From Occultella kanbiaonis (lineage in GTDB: Bacteria > Actinomycetota > Actinomycetes > Actinomycetales > Beutenbergiaceae): a stretch of DNA of 64,000 bases. The DNA is taken from contig NZ_CP046175.1 of the NCBI RefSeq assembly GCF_009708215.1, forward strand, positions 744,001 to 808,000, in the 5' to 3' direction. Positions within the stretch are counted from its first letter, which is position 1. Every line of letters begins with the position of its first letter. The notes beneath the pieces are model-generated. The model ran no database searches. It had not been told where the DNA came from and saw only the letters and a list, made by a program, of their open reading frames with translations. Positions 54,095 to 62,721 of the stretch are shown piece after piece. The position numbers and the translations under genes are program-made.

Positions 54095-54931
54095 TCAGTG
54101 CCGCTTGGACGCCTTCCAGTACCCGGAGAACGTGACGTCGTCCTTCCCGACGCCACCCCGGACCAGGTGCCGGCGCAGCGCGACGGGCAGCGTCTGCTCG
54201 CCCGCCACCCACGCGTAGGTGTCCGCGGACGGCAACGGCAGCGCCTGCGCCGCGGCGAGCGCCGCGCGGCCCGGCGTGCCATGGGCGTCGGCCCGGACCA
54301 CCCAGGTGACCTCGACGCCGTCGGGCCCCTCGAGCACTTGCTGGTCTCCTGCGGCGGGGATCTCGATCAGAGCCCGGCCGGTAGTCGTGCGGGGGAGGGA
54401 GGCGAGGATCCCGGCGATGGCGGGCAGCGCCGTCTCGTCCCCGACGAGCAGCACCCGCCCCGGCTCCGGTTCGGTGCGGAACGCGATGCCCTCGTCGAGG
54501 ATGGCGACCACGTCGCCCGGCGCGCAGGTCTGCGCCCACGATGCGGCCGGCCCGGCCGTACCCTCCGCGGCGCTGCCGTGCAGCACGAAGTCGATGTCGA
54601 GCTCCGGACCGAGCGGGCCGTCCGGGCGGTAGGCGCGCACCGTGTAGTTGCGCAGCACCGGCCGCTCGGTCTTGGCGTGGGTCAGGTACTTCAGGTAGCT
54701 GAGCGTGTCCAGCTTGCCGGGCACCCAGCCCAGCGACTCGGGGTCCGTGATCGGGATGAACAGGCGGAACCACTGGTCGTAGCCCATCGGGACGAAATGC
54801 TCGATGTCACGCCCGCCGAGGCTCACGCGGGCGAAACTCGGCGAGATCCGCTCGCTGCGCAGCACCTCGAGGGTGACGAGCGTCGTCGTCACCGGCTTCG
54901 ACCGCACCGCCGTCATGTTCGTGCGAACCAC
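54095..54931 (-). CDS. Siderophore-interacting protein, FAD/NAD(P)H ferric-siderophore reductase
   Basis: 278 residues from GTG at 54931, six bases after AGGAG. The FAD-binding domain carries RNYTVRAYR (RxYT signature) and the NAD(P) domain LLVGDETALPAIAGIL, then YAWVAGEQTLPVALRRHLV. This is the SIP/ViuB family, which releases iron by reducing the siderophore complex in the cytoplasm. It has its own iron box at 54956 and lies upstream of the uptake operon on the same strand. Confidence 0.94.
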   Translation of the reverse strand: MVRTNMTAVRSKPVTTTLVTLEVLRSERISPSFARVSLGGRDIEHFVPMGYDQWFRLFIPITDPESLGWVPGKLDTLSYLKYLTHAKTERPVLRNYTVRAYRPDGPLGPELDIDFVLHGSAAEGTAGPAASWAQTCAPGDVVAILDEGIAFRTEPEPGRVLLVGDETALPAIAGILASLPRTTTGRALIEIPAAGDQQVLEGPDGVEVTWVVRADAHGTPGRAALAAAQALPLPSADTYAWVAGEQTLPVALRRHLVRGGVGKDDVTFSGYWKASKRH

Positions 54932-54955
54932 CGTGGACTCCTGACCGATTGGAAC

Positions 54956-54974
54956 TGAGGCGAGCCTTACCTTA
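54956..54974 (-). promoter_or_regulatory. DtxR/IdeR iron box upstream of the reductase
   Basis: On the minus strand TAAGGTAAGGCTCGCCTCA matches about 14 of 19 DtxR consensus positions. It sits 25 bases before the reductase start and touches the end of the YigZ gene. Confidence 0.65.
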
Positions 54975-55643
54975 CCCCTTGTTCGAATCCGCCGTCTCGA
55001 CGTCCACCCACTCGTGACCGAGCGGCACCAGCTCGCCGGCGCCGGCGGTGGCAGCCGCAACCAGCGCCCGCAGCTCACCGCCGTCCCCGGCCAGCCGCAG
55101 CACGGCACTCTCGGCATAAGCCGTGTCCAGGACCACCACGCCGGCCTGACGGCGCAGTTCGGCCTCCACCCGGCCGGCGTCGGCGTGCGGCAACGCCACC
55201 GAGAACAGGTCCCGGCGTTCGCGGGCCACCAGCAGACCGTTCGCCGCAGCGGCGTCGACGGCGGCCAGGACGGCATCGGAGTAGGCCCGCACCAGCCCGC
55301 CCGCTCCCAGCAGCACGCCTCCGAAGTACCGGGTCACCACGGCCGCGCAGTCGATCAGGGCGCGCCCGGTCAGCGCCTCGAGCATCGGGGCACCGGCCGT
55401 GCCGGACGGCTCGCCGTCGTCATTGGACCGGCGCACCTGCCCCGGCTCGCCCGATCCGCCGAGCACGAACGCCGAGCAGTGGTGCCGGGCACCGTGGTGC
55501 TCCCTGCGGGCCTGCTCGACGGCGGCCCTCGCCGTCTCCTCGTCGCTCACCCTGACGAGTCGGCACAGGAAGCGCGAGCGCTTCACCTCGATCTCGGCGT
55601 CCACGCGCGCGCCGGGGCCGCCGCGCAGGGTCAGATCGGTCAT
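54972..55643 (-). CDS. YigZ/IMPACT-family protein
   Basis: 223 residues. It shows the UPF0029 N-terminal domain signature: EIEVKRSRFLCRLVRV, RREHHGARHHCSAFVLG, RSNDDGEPSGTAGAPML and VVTRYFGGVLLGAGGLVRAYSDAV. The C-terminal ferredoxin-like domain is DUF1949. Members are cytoplasmic and linked to translation regulation in eukaryotes; the bacterial role is poorly defined. It appears unrelated to the neighbouring iron genes. Confidence 0.93.
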   Translation of the reverse strand: MTDLTLRGGPGARVDAEIEVKRSRFLCRLVRVSDEETARAAVEQARREHHGARHHCSAFVLGGSGEPGQVRRSNDDGEPSGTAGAPMLEALTGRALIDCAAVVTRYFGGVLLGAGGLVRAYSDAVLAAVDAAAANGLLVARERRDLFSVALPHADAGRVEAELRRQAGVVVLDTAYAESAVLRLAGDGGELRALVAAATAGAGELVPLGHEWVDVETADSNKG

Positions 55644-55828
55644 CGCCCCATTCTCCCGCAGCCGCCACGTGCAGCCGCCTCCCGCAGCCGCCGCGTGCGG
55701 CCGCCTCGTGCGGCGGGCTGGCCACGTCGGGCGCTGCCCGCCGGAGGGATAGGGTCGCCGGACGTGAGCGCGGCAACGGAGGTCAACACCATTCCCAGCA
55801 CACCCGAGGAGTCCGAGGGGTCCCGCCC

Positions 55829-56566
55829 GTGATCGTCGCGCTGGCGCTGCTCGCCGTGGTCGCCGGGGCGGCCCTGCAGCGCATCACCGGCCTGGGCTTC
55901 GCCCTGGTCTCGGCGCCGTTCCTGGTCCTGCTGCTCGGCCCGTTCGACGGCGTCGTGGTCGCCAACGCGGGTGGCACGCTGTCGTCGCTGCTCCTGCTGG
56001 TGCGGTTGCGCGACCTGATCGACTGGCAGCGGTTCCGCTATCTGACGGCCGGCGCGCTCGTGGGCACGATCCCCGGGGCGTGGGTGGCGCTGAACGTCGC
56101 CGACCGGGTCCTGGACATCGGCATCGGGCTCGCCGTGCTGCTCGGGATGTCGGCGTCGTTCCTGGCCGCCCGGCTCGGCACCATGTCCGGCCGGGCGCCG
56201 ATGCTGGCGTTCGGTGGGGCGTCGGGTTTCATGAACGTCACCGCCGGGGTCGGCGGCCCGGCGCTGAGCGTTTACGGCGTGGCTTCGCGCTGGTCGCAGC
56301 TGTCCTTCGCCGCCACCCTGCAACCGGTGTTCCTCGTGATGGGCCTGGTCTCCCTCGCGGTCAAGGGCGTCGGCGCACCGGAGGCGTTCGCGGCGCTCGG
56401 CTGGACGGTCTGGCTGGGAGTGGCGCTCGCGGTGCTCCTCGGTCTGGTGGTCGGGGCGGTGCTCGCCCGGCGGGTCAGCCCGCAGGCTGCCCGGGTGGTC
56501 GTGATCGTGATGGCGTACGCCGGCGGTGCGGCGACCCTGCTCCGGGGCCTGCTCGCCGGGACCTGA
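55829..56566 (+). CDS. TauE/SafE (TSUP) family membrane transporter
   Basis: 245 residues from GTG at 55829. About eight membrane helices are predicted. The repeated family motif is seen as GLGFALVSAPFLVLLLGP (~21-38) and SGFMNVTAGVGGPALSVYGV (~124-143). TSUP proteins move sulfite, organosulfonates or other anions. The substrate here is unknown and the gene stands alone. Confidence 0.9.
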   Translation: MIVALALLAVVAGAALQRITGLGFALVSAPFLVLLLGPFDGVVVANAGGTLSSLLLLVRLRDLIDWQRFRYLTAGALVGTIPGAWVALNVADRVLDIGIGLAVLLGMSASFLAARLGTMSGRAPMLAFGGASGFMNVTAGVGGPALSVYGVASRWSQLSFAATLQPVFLVMGLVSLAVKGVGAPEAFAALGWTVWLGVALAVLLGLVVGAVLARRVSPQAARVVVIVMAYAGGAATLLRGLLAGT

Positions 56567-56671
56567 GCCTGGATCTGGGCCGCCGAGCGGGGCCCCCGCC
56601 GTGAGTCAGTCCCTCGCGACCGAGTCAGAACCGCACGACCCACTGTCTCAGGCACGCGGTCCTGCCTGACG

Positions 56672-56801
56672 GCGCGAGGTACTTCCTTGCGAGCGAGCCT
56701 TCCTGACCGCGCGAGGTACTTCCTGACCGCGCGAGGTACTTCCTCACCAGCGGGCCTTCTTGACCGCGCGAGGTACTTCCTGACGGCGCGAGGTACTTCC
56801 T
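56672..56801. repeat. Short tandem-repeat array, five 16-base cores
   Basis: GCGCGAGGTACTTCCT occurs exactly five times, starting at 56672, 56709, 56729, 56766 and 56786. The spacings alternate 37, 20, 37, 20, so the array is two larger units in which a 17-base insert follows every other copy. Translated on the minus strand it would read repeats of RKYLARSGS/SRGQEG, but no gene start supports coding. The rest of the 488-bp gap 56567-57054 holds an inverted repeat CCGTTGC/GCAACGG (56823-56843) and the promoter region of the next operon. Confidence 0.85.
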
Positions 56802-56987
56802 CAAAGTCCGCGTCAGGACCTCCCGTTGCGGCATCTGCAACGGTGCCCGTTGTGCGCCACGTCACATAGCCGCCCGGCCGGGTCGCCTGACCTGCGGGTT
56901 CGTCGGCCCGTTCACCGGTGTTCACCGGGGAGTCGGCTACGGACGCTCTCGTATTCACCCTCGGCTCGTACGTTTCCCAACGGCCCG

Positions 56988-57001
56988 CGGAACACGTTCC
57001 G
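56988..57001. promoter_or_regulatory. Operator candidate before the phosphodiester-linked importer
   Basis: CGGAAC-AC-GTTCCG is a 6-bp inverted repeat with flanking GGCC on both sides, 8 bases upstream of AGGAGG. A repressor bound here would cover the start of the operon. No regulator gene is adjacent. Confidence 0.5.
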
Positions 57002-57019
57002 GGCCCTCAGGAGGTACCG

Positions 57020-57058
57020 GTGCTCCATTCAACCCAGTGTCTCGGCAGGCGTCCGTGA
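57020..57058 (+). CDS. 12-codon leader ORF coupled to the permease
   Basis: GTG at 57020 lies five bases after AGGAGG. The 12-residue frame (VLHSTQCLGRRP) ends at a TGA that overlaps the permease GTG in a GTGA. The strong ribosome site is too far from either in-frame permease start (57037 or 57055) to serve it directly, so coupled re-initiation is plausible. Confidence 0.4.
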   Translation: MLHSTQCLGRRP

Positions 57059-58017
57059 GCGCGCTGACCAAGGCGCCGATCGCCGTCGGGAAGTCGAAGG
57101 CGGCGAAGCCGCCACAGCGACCCGTGACGCCCGAGCGTCGCCGCTCGAATCGGCGTGAGGCCATTCTCTTCCTGGTCCTGATCCTGCCGAACATCGCGGC
57201 GATCGTGGTCTTCTCGTACTACCCGACTGCCTACAACTTCATCCTCAGCTTCATGGACTGGGACCTCGTGGCCCCGTTCCCGGAGTGGGTCGGTCTGGAG
57301 AACTACCAGCGGATGTTCGCCAGCCCCCGGTTCGCCGAGGTGCTCGCCAACACGCTGCTGTTCACCCTGGTGGCGGTCGGCGGGACGCTGGTGCTCGGGC
57401 TCGGCGTCGGGCAGCTACTCGCGCAGCGGCTGAAGTTCTCCGGGTTCGCCCGCACCATGGCGTTCGCCCCGCACATGCTGCCCGGTGCGGCCGTGGGGGT
57501 GCTGTGGCTGTTCATGTTCGACCCCACCTACGGCCTGAGCCGGTGGCTGTTCAACATGGTCGGCCTGGACTCGCCGAACTGGACCACCACCTCCGACTGG
57601 TCCCTGTGGGCGGTCATCATCGCGTACTCGTGGCAGCGCCTCGGCTTCGTCACGATCATCTACTACACGGCCATCCAGGACCTGCCGCAGGACGTCTACG
57701 AGGCGGCCGAGCTCGACGGCGCGCGGGGCCGCAAGCTGTTCTGGTACATCACCCGGCCGCTGCTCTCGCCGGTCACGTTCTTCCTGTCCGTCACCGGGAT
57801 CATCAGCGCCGCGCAGGCGTTCGACATCATCGCCACCCTCACCGACGGTGGGCCGGGCTCCTCCTCGACGACCCTGAACTGGATGGTCTACGAGGAGGCG
57901 TTCAAGAAGTTCGACGTCGGGACCTCGGCCGCGGCGGCCACGGTGCTGTTCCTGATCCTGCTCGTCGTCACCCTCATCCAGGCCCGTGCGCAGGGCAGGC
58001 AGGTGCACTACTCATGA
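57055..58017 (+). CDS. ABC transporter permease, UgpA/MalF type
   Basis: 320 residues from GTG at 57055; a GTG at 57037 would add six residues. Helix 1 is AILFLVLILPNIAAIVVFSYYP, and NFILSFMDWDLVAPFPEWVGLENYQRMF is the typical outer segment. The EAA loop is VYEAAELDGARGRKLFWYITRPLLSPV, followed by FDIIATLTDGGPGSSSTTLNWMVYEEAF. The linked phosphodiesterase genes point to a glycerol phosphate or related ligand. Confidence 0.92.
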   Translation: MSALTKAPIAVGKSKAAKPPQRPVTPERRRSNRREAILFLVLILPNIAAIVVFSYYPTAYNFILSFMDWDLVAPFPEWVGLENYQRMFASPRFAEVLANTLLFTLVAVGGTLVLGLGVGQLLAQRLKFSGFARTMAFAPHMLPGAAVGVLWLFMFDPTYGLSRWLFNMVGLDSPNWTTTSDWSLWAVIIAYSWQRLGFVTIIYYTAIQDLPQDVYEAAELDGARGRKLFWYITRPLLSPVTFFLSVTGIISAAQAFDIIATLTDGGPGSSSTTLNWMVYEEAFKKFDVGTSAAAATVLFLILLVVTLIQARAQGRQVHYS

Positions 58018-58949
58018 GTCTCGACATCAAGCCCCCCGTCACCGCGCCGGCGCCCACGGCGCACCCCGCGGAGCCGACGGACCCGGCCGAGACCGACGCC
58101 CCGCGCGCACCGAACCGCAAGGTGGTCCACAACCCGGCGCTCCGGGTGTTGCAGTACCTGGCCCTCGCGCTCGTGATCGCAGTCTTCGTGCTGCCGCTGT
58201 ACTGGCTGTTCAGCTCCGCCCTGAAGGCCGAGAACGAGATCTACTCCTACCCGCTGCAGTGGATCCCGACGATCCTCGAGCCGGAGAACTTCGCGGAGGC
58301 GTGGCGCTCGGCCCCGTTCGACCGGTTCTTCATCAACTCGATCATCACGACGTTCTTCGGCACCACCCTGGAGATCGGGCTCGCGATCCTGTCCGCCTAC
58401 GCGTTCGCGTTCGTGCGGTTCCGGTTCAAGACCCCGCTGTTCCTGGTGATGATCGGCTCGCTGATGCTGCCCGGGCACGTCACGTTGCTCGTCAACTACA
58501 TCACGGTCGGCCACCTCGGCTGGCTGAACAGCTACGCCGGCCTGATCCTGCCCGGGATCGGCAGTGCGTTCGCGATGTTCCTCATCTACCAGCAGATGCG
58601 GGTGGTGCCGACGGAGATCGTCGACGCCGCGAAGATCGACGGCGCCGCGCACCTGCGACGGATGTGGTCGGTGGTGCTGCCCATGTGCCGCCCGATGATC
58701 CTCACCGGAACCCTGATCGTGATGTTCGGCAAGTGGAACGACTTCGTCTGGCCGCTGATCGTGACGTCGACGGCGGACATGCGCACCCTGCCGATCGGGC
58801 TGATGTTCCTGCGCAGCCAGGAGGGCTACTCCAACTGGGGCTCGATCATGGCCGGCACCGTGATGGTCGCCCTGCCGATGCTCCTCGTCTTCTTCTTCGC
58901 CCAGAAGCGCATCATCGGCGGCATCGCCGCCGGCGCGCTCAAGGGCTGA
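58014..58949 (+). CDS. ABC transporter permease, UgpE/MalG type
   Basis: 311 residues from ATG at 58014, overlapping the previous stop in ATGA. A Pro-rich cytoplasmic tail of ~45 residues precedes helix 1 (LALALVIAVFVLPLYWLFSSALK). The EAA loop is VDAAKIDGAAHLRRMWSVVLPMCRPM and the end is IIGGIAAGALKG. It partners the upstream permease. Confidence 0.93.
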   Translation: MSLDIKPPVTAPAPTAHPAEPTDPAETDAPRAPNRKVVHNPALRVLQYLALALVIAVFVLPLYWLFSSALKAENEIYSYPLQWIPTILEPENFAEAWRSAPFDRFFINSIITTFFGTTLEIGLAILSAYAFAFVRFRFKTPLFLVMIGSLMLPGHVTLLVNYITVGHLGWLNSYAGLILPGIGSAFAMFLIYQQMRVVPTEIVDAAKIDGAAHLRRMWSVVLPMCRPMILTGTLIVMFGKWNDFVWPLIVTSTADMRTLPIGLMFLRSQEGYSNWGSIMAGTVMVALPMLLVFFFAQKRIIGGIAAGALKG

Positions 58950-59005
58950 GTTACTCACCCGCACCACCAGACCGCAGTACCCCAAGCAACCCACAGGAGA
59001 TCCGC

Positions 59006-60412
59006 ATGTCCTCGTCCCGTCTGGACACATCGCTGATGCTGAACCGTCGAACCCTGCTGACGGCGTTCGGCGCCTCCGCGGCGGGCCTCGGCCTGGCCGC
59101 CTGCGGCGCCCCGGGTGGCGGCGCCGCGGCGGACGACGGTGAGGCCGGTTCCAACCTGCGTCCCGAGTTCTCGCAGGCACCGGTCACGGAGATCCCGTCG
59201 CAGTACGCCGACCGGACCAACATCCTGTTCTGGGCGCCGTTCACCGGCGTGAACTTCGAAGCCCTGCAGGAGTTGTTCACCACGTTCAACGACTCCCAGG
59301 AGGACATCTACGCGGCGCTGGAGTCGCAGGGCAGCTATGCGGACCTGAACACCAAGTTCACCGCGGCCCTGCAGGCCCGTCAGGTGCCGGACATCGTCTG
59401 CTTCCCCGAGATGCAGTGGATCCAGTTCTACTTCTCGGACGCCCTCGCCCCGCTCGACGACTACTTCGACGACGAGTGGTCCCTGGACGTGTACCTCCAG
59501 AACTACGTCAACGAGGGCGTCGCGGCCGGCAGGACCTACGTGGTGCCGTTCGCCCGCTCGACGCCGCTGTTCTACTACAACAAGACCCAGTACCAGGCGG
59601 TCGGCCTGCCCGAGGAGGGCCCCACCCGCTGGGCCGACCTCGCCGAGTTCGCGCCGGCCCTGAAGAGCGTGAGCGTCGCAGGTCAGCCGCTGATGCCGTT
59701 CGCGTTCGGCGCCGGTGACAACTGGTACGGCCAGGCGCACACCTGGGCCTGGGGCGGTCAGCTCTCCGACGAGCTCACGGTGACCGTGACCGACGGCCCG
59801 ATGCAGGAGTGGCTGGAGTGGAAGGCGAAGTTCATCCACGACGACGGCTTCGGGTACATGGCCCAGTCCTCGATGACCGACTTCACCACCGGCCTCTCGG
59901 CCGGCACCCACGGCTCCACCGCCTCCCTGCGTGGGGCCACCGAGTCCGCCGAGTTCGAGATCGGCACCGCCTTCATGCTCGGCGGCATCGAGGACGAGAC
60001 GAAGGTGCCCACGGGCGGCTCCGGTCTGTCCATCGTGAAGGCGGAGTCCCAGGAGCGTCAGGACGCCTGCGCCGTGCTGTTCCGCTTCCTCGCCGAGCCG
60101 GAGAACGCCGCGTTCTGGCACGCCGGTACGGGCTACCTGCCGATCGTCACCGAGTCCCTCGAGACTGACACGGTCACCGACCTGGTCGCCGAGAACCCGA
60201 ACTTCGGCGTGGCCCTGGCGCAGCTGCCGAACGCCCAGACGGCGGACGAGCCCACCTGGTACCAGGCCGGCGCCACCGAGTTCGCCACGGCCATGGCGCA
60301 GGTCTACGGTGACAACGCGGATGTCGCCGGCGTCCTCGACGGCCTGCAGGCCGCCTTCGAGGAGGTCATCGAGGACAACCGCGAAGACCTTGAGGAGGTC
60401 AAGAGTTCATGA
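59006..60412 (+). CDS. ABC transporter substrate-binding lipoprotein (UgpB-like by context)
   Basis: 468 residues from ATG at 59006. The twin-arginine-type signal NRRTLLTAFG leads to lipobox GLAAC with Cys33. The mature protein has NILFWAPFTGVNFEALQELFTTFN, DIVCFPEMQWIQFYFSDALAPLDDYF and GGSGLSIVKAESQERQDACAVLFRFL, the family-1/UgpB pattern. It overlaps the phosphodiesterase gene by ATGA, supporting a glycerol-3-phosphate or glycerophosphodiester ligand. Confidence 0.92.
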   Translation: MSSSRLDTSLMLNRRTLLTAFGASAAGLGLAACGAPGGGAAADDGEAGSNLRPEFSQAPVTEIPSQYADRTNILFWAPFTGVNFEALQELFTTFNDSQEDIYAALESQGSYADLNTKFTAALQARQVPDIVCFPEMQWIQFYFSDALAPLDDYFDDEWSLDVYLQNYVNEGVAAGRTYVVPFARSTPLFYYNKTQYQAVGLPEEGPTRWADLAEFAPALKSVSVAGQPLMPFAFGAGDNWYGQAHTWAWGGQLSDELTVTVTDGPMQEWLEWKAKFIHDDGFGYMAQSSMTDFTTGLSAGTHGSTASLRGATESAEFEIGTAFMLGGIEDETKVPTGGSGLSIVKAESQERQDACAVLFRFLAEPENAAFWHAGTGYLPIVTESLETDTVTDLVAENPNFGVALAQLPNAQTADEPTWYQAGATEFATAMAQVYGDNADVAGVLDGLQAAFEEVIEDNREDLEEVKSS

Positions 60413-61137
60413 TCGCCGGTCCGATCCCACAGATCGTCGGACACCGGGGCGCGAGCGCCCTGGCGCCGGAGAACACGCTCACCTCGTTCGCCCGCGGCGT
60501 CGCCGACGGCGCGGACCAGATCGAGCTGGACGTGCACCTGACCGCGGACGGGCACGTGGTGGTCCACCACGACCCGACCGTCGACCGCACGGCCGTGGGA
60601 TCGGGCCGCACCACGGGTGCCATCGCCGAGCTCACCTGGGCCCAGCTCCAGGAGGTCGAGCTCGCCGGCGGTGAGCGGATCCCGACCATCCAGGCCGCCC
60701 TCGACGCCATCGACGTGCCTGTCCTGATCGAGATCAAGGCGCTCGAGGCCGCCGGACCCGTCGCCCGCCTGGTGGCAAGTGGCGGGTACGCGGAGAAGTC
60801 GATCTTCATCAGCTTCAAGCCGGAGGCGCTCGCCGAGGTGCTCCGGGTCGACCCGGGGTACCGCACCGGCCTCATCGCGAGCGAGACCACCGACGTCCAG
60901 CGGGCCGCACTGGCGGAGCTGGGCTGCGGGAACTACTCGCTGCGCTACTCCGGGCTGACCCCGGACGAGGTGGCGCACTGGCAGGCGCAGGGCCTCACGG
61001 TGACCGGCTGGCCCACGCTGGCCGACGCCGACGTGGCTGCCGGCCTGGCCGCCGGGGTCGACTTCATGACGGCGGACGACCCGGCCTGGGCACGCCGCAC
61101 CGCCGAGGCGGCGCTCTCGGCGCAACCGACGCTCTGA
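60409..61137 (+). CDS. Glycerophosphodiester phosphodiesterase (UgpQ type)
   Basis: 242 residues. Catalytic motifs: His12-Arg13 in GHRGAS, Glu39 and Asp41 in QIELDVHL, and His54 in VVHHDPTVDRT. LIEIKA supplies the later metal Glu. There is no signal peptide, so it hydrolyses imported glycerophosphodiesters to glycerol-3-phosphate and an alcohol in the cytoplasm. Its coupling to the importer mirrors the E. coli ugp operon, apart from the missing ATPase gene. Confidence 0.95.
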   Translation: MIAGPIPQIVGHRGASALAPENTLTSFARGVADGADQIELDVHLTADGHVVVHHDPTVDRTAVGSGRTTGAIAELTWAQLQEVELAGGERIPTIQAALDAIDVPVLIEIKALEAAGPVARLVASGGYAEKSIFISFKPEALAEVLRVDPGYRTGLIASETTDVQRAALAELGCGNYSLRYSGLTPDEVAHWQAQGLTVTGWPTLADADVAAGLAAGVDFMTADDPAWARRTAEAALSAQPTL

Positions 61138-61144
61138 CCGGGAG

Positions 61145-61194
61145 GCCGCGCGGGGCGAACCGACCCGCGCGGCCCGACGTGCCCACGGTCGGGC
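61145..61194 (+). terminator. Twin hairpins after the phosphodiesterase gene
   Basis: A 10-bp stem (61145-61154 with 61164-61173) is followed directly by a 7-bp stem (61172-61178 with 61188-61194). They lie in the 219-bp gap before the next gene and probably reduce or stop read-through. Confidence 0.6.
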
Positions 61195-61356
61195 CGGGCG
61201 CGTCGCGCACGCCCGGCCGAGACCGCGCGTTCCGGCCCGGCCGGCCCTCGCCGTCGTCGGGCTCTCCTGCCCACGCACTCGCCCGAACCGCACGTTTCCC
61301 ACCCGACAGCACCCCCGCCGTCGCCGGCTCGACGACCCTTCCTGGAAGGCACCCCC

Positions 61357-62664
61357 ATGGCACGCAACCGACTGCTCGTCATCTCCGTCGACGCGATGGT
61401 GGGGGAGGACCTCGAGTACACGCGCACCCTGCCCACGTTCGCCCGGCTGATCGAGCGGTCCGCGATCGCGGAGATCGAGTCCGTGTTCCCGACCGTCACC
61501 TACCCGAACCACACGGCACAGACCACCGGGTGCTCACCGGCGACGTCGGGGATCTACAACAACGTGACCTTCGACCCGCACGCCCCGGACCCGGTCTGGT
61601 TCTGGGACTCCCGGCACATCCGGGTGCCCACCCTGTTCGCCGCGGCGAGGGCGGCCGGGCTGCGCACCGCGGCCGTGCAGTGGCCGGTGACCGCGCACGA
61701 TCCGAACATCGACGTGCTCGTGCCCGAGGTGTGGCAGATCGAGCAGTGGGGCGGCATCGAGGAGCTCTACCGCGGCACCGCGTCGCGCGGTGCGTGGGAG
61801 ACCTACGTGGCCCCGCACGTGCACAAGGTCGTCTGGGCCCCGAAGCGGGACTTCAACGACTTCGCGTCCGGCGTGACCCAGGACATCCTGCGCGAGGAGC
61901 GCCCGGACGTGATGTTCGTGCACCTGGTCGCCGTCGACGCCGCCCGGCACGCCACCGGGCCGCACAGCCCGCAGGTGGACGCGGCGCTGCGCCGTATCGA
62001 CGCGATCCTCGGCGAGATCGTCGCCACCCTGGAGGAGGCCGGCACGTTCGAGTCGACGAACATCGTCCTGGTCAGTGACCACGGGCACCTCGCCACCACC
62101 CAGCACACGAACCTCAACGCCCTGTTCGCCGAGCGGGGGCTGCTGCGCGTGGATGACGCCGGGACGCTCGTCGACTACGACGTGTACTGCCACGGCGCCG
62201 GTCTGTCCGCACAGCTGTTCCTCGCGGAGGGCCTGGACGAGGCCCGGCGCGCGCAGGTCGAGGCGTTGCTCGCCGAGATCGTCGAGGACCCGGCCTACCG
62301 GATCGAGGAGATCATCACCGCGGCCGCCGCGCGGGACCGCTTCGGGCTGGACGGCCCGTTCGAGTACGTGGTGATCTCCGAGCCGGGCGTGCTGGTGGCG
62401 CCGCACCTGGACCGCGCGGTCATCGCGGTGCCGGGCGACGCGGACTTCATCGGCTACGTCGGCAACCACGGACACCACCCCGAGCACGGCGGGCAACCCG
62501 TGTTCATCGCGTCCGGCCCGGACTTCGCGCCGGGCGTGCACGCGGGGCGGCGCTCCATCCTCGACGAGGCACCGACGTTCGCGGCCGTGCTCGGTCTCGA
62601 CCTGCCCAGCGCCGAGGGCACCGTCATCGCCGAGGTGCTCGCCGAGGTGCTCGCCGAGCGGTAG
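61357..62664 (+). CDS. Alkaline phosphatase-superfamily phosphodiesterase (NPP type)
   Basis: 435 residues from ATG at 61357, with a GGAAGG site upstream. The metal Asp12 is in ISVDAM and the nucleophile Thr48 is in FPTVTYPNHT, the nucleotide pyrophosphatase/phosphodiesterase pattern. SDHGHLATT and NHGHHPEHGG supply the remaining zinc ligands. There is no signal peptide, unusual for this mostly extracellular family. It follows the importer and GDPD genes and may cleave imported phosphodiesters such as glycerophosphocholine-like or nucleotide-sugar compounds. Confidence 0.9.
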   Translation: MARNRLLVISVDAMVGEDLEYTRTLPTFARLIERSAIAEIESVFPTVTYPNHTAQTTGCSPATSGIYNNVTFDPHAPDPVWFWDSRHIRVPTLFAAARAAGLRTAAVQWPVTAHDPNIDVLVPEVWQIEQWGGIEELYRGTASRGAWETYVAPHVHKVVWAPKRDFNDFASGVTQDILREERPDVMFVHLVAVDAARHATGPHSPQVDAALRRIDAILGEIVATLEEAGTFESTNIVLVSDHGHLATTQHTNLNALFAERGLLRVDDAGTLVDYDVYCHGAGLSAQLFLAEGLDEARRAQVEALLAEIVEDPAYRIEEIITAAAARDRFGLDGPFEYVVISEPGVLVAPHLDRAVIAVPGDADFIGYVGNHGHHPEHGGQPVFIASGPDFAPGVHAGRRSILDEAPTFAAVLGLDLPSAEGTVIAEVLAEVLAER

Positions 62665-62721
62665 CGCGCCAGCGCGTGGGGCGGTCCAGCGGGGGGTAGC
62701 GGGGTGGCTCAGCGGTGCGGC

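Noticed and set aside
56672-56801. CRISPR array
   Set aside because: Only five short cores, with two fixed spacings and similar inserts, and no cas genes nearby.
56625-56840. Minus-strand ORF reading RKYLARSGS repeats
   Set aside because: It exists only because the DNA repeat array is free of stops; it has no ribosome site and no conserved start.
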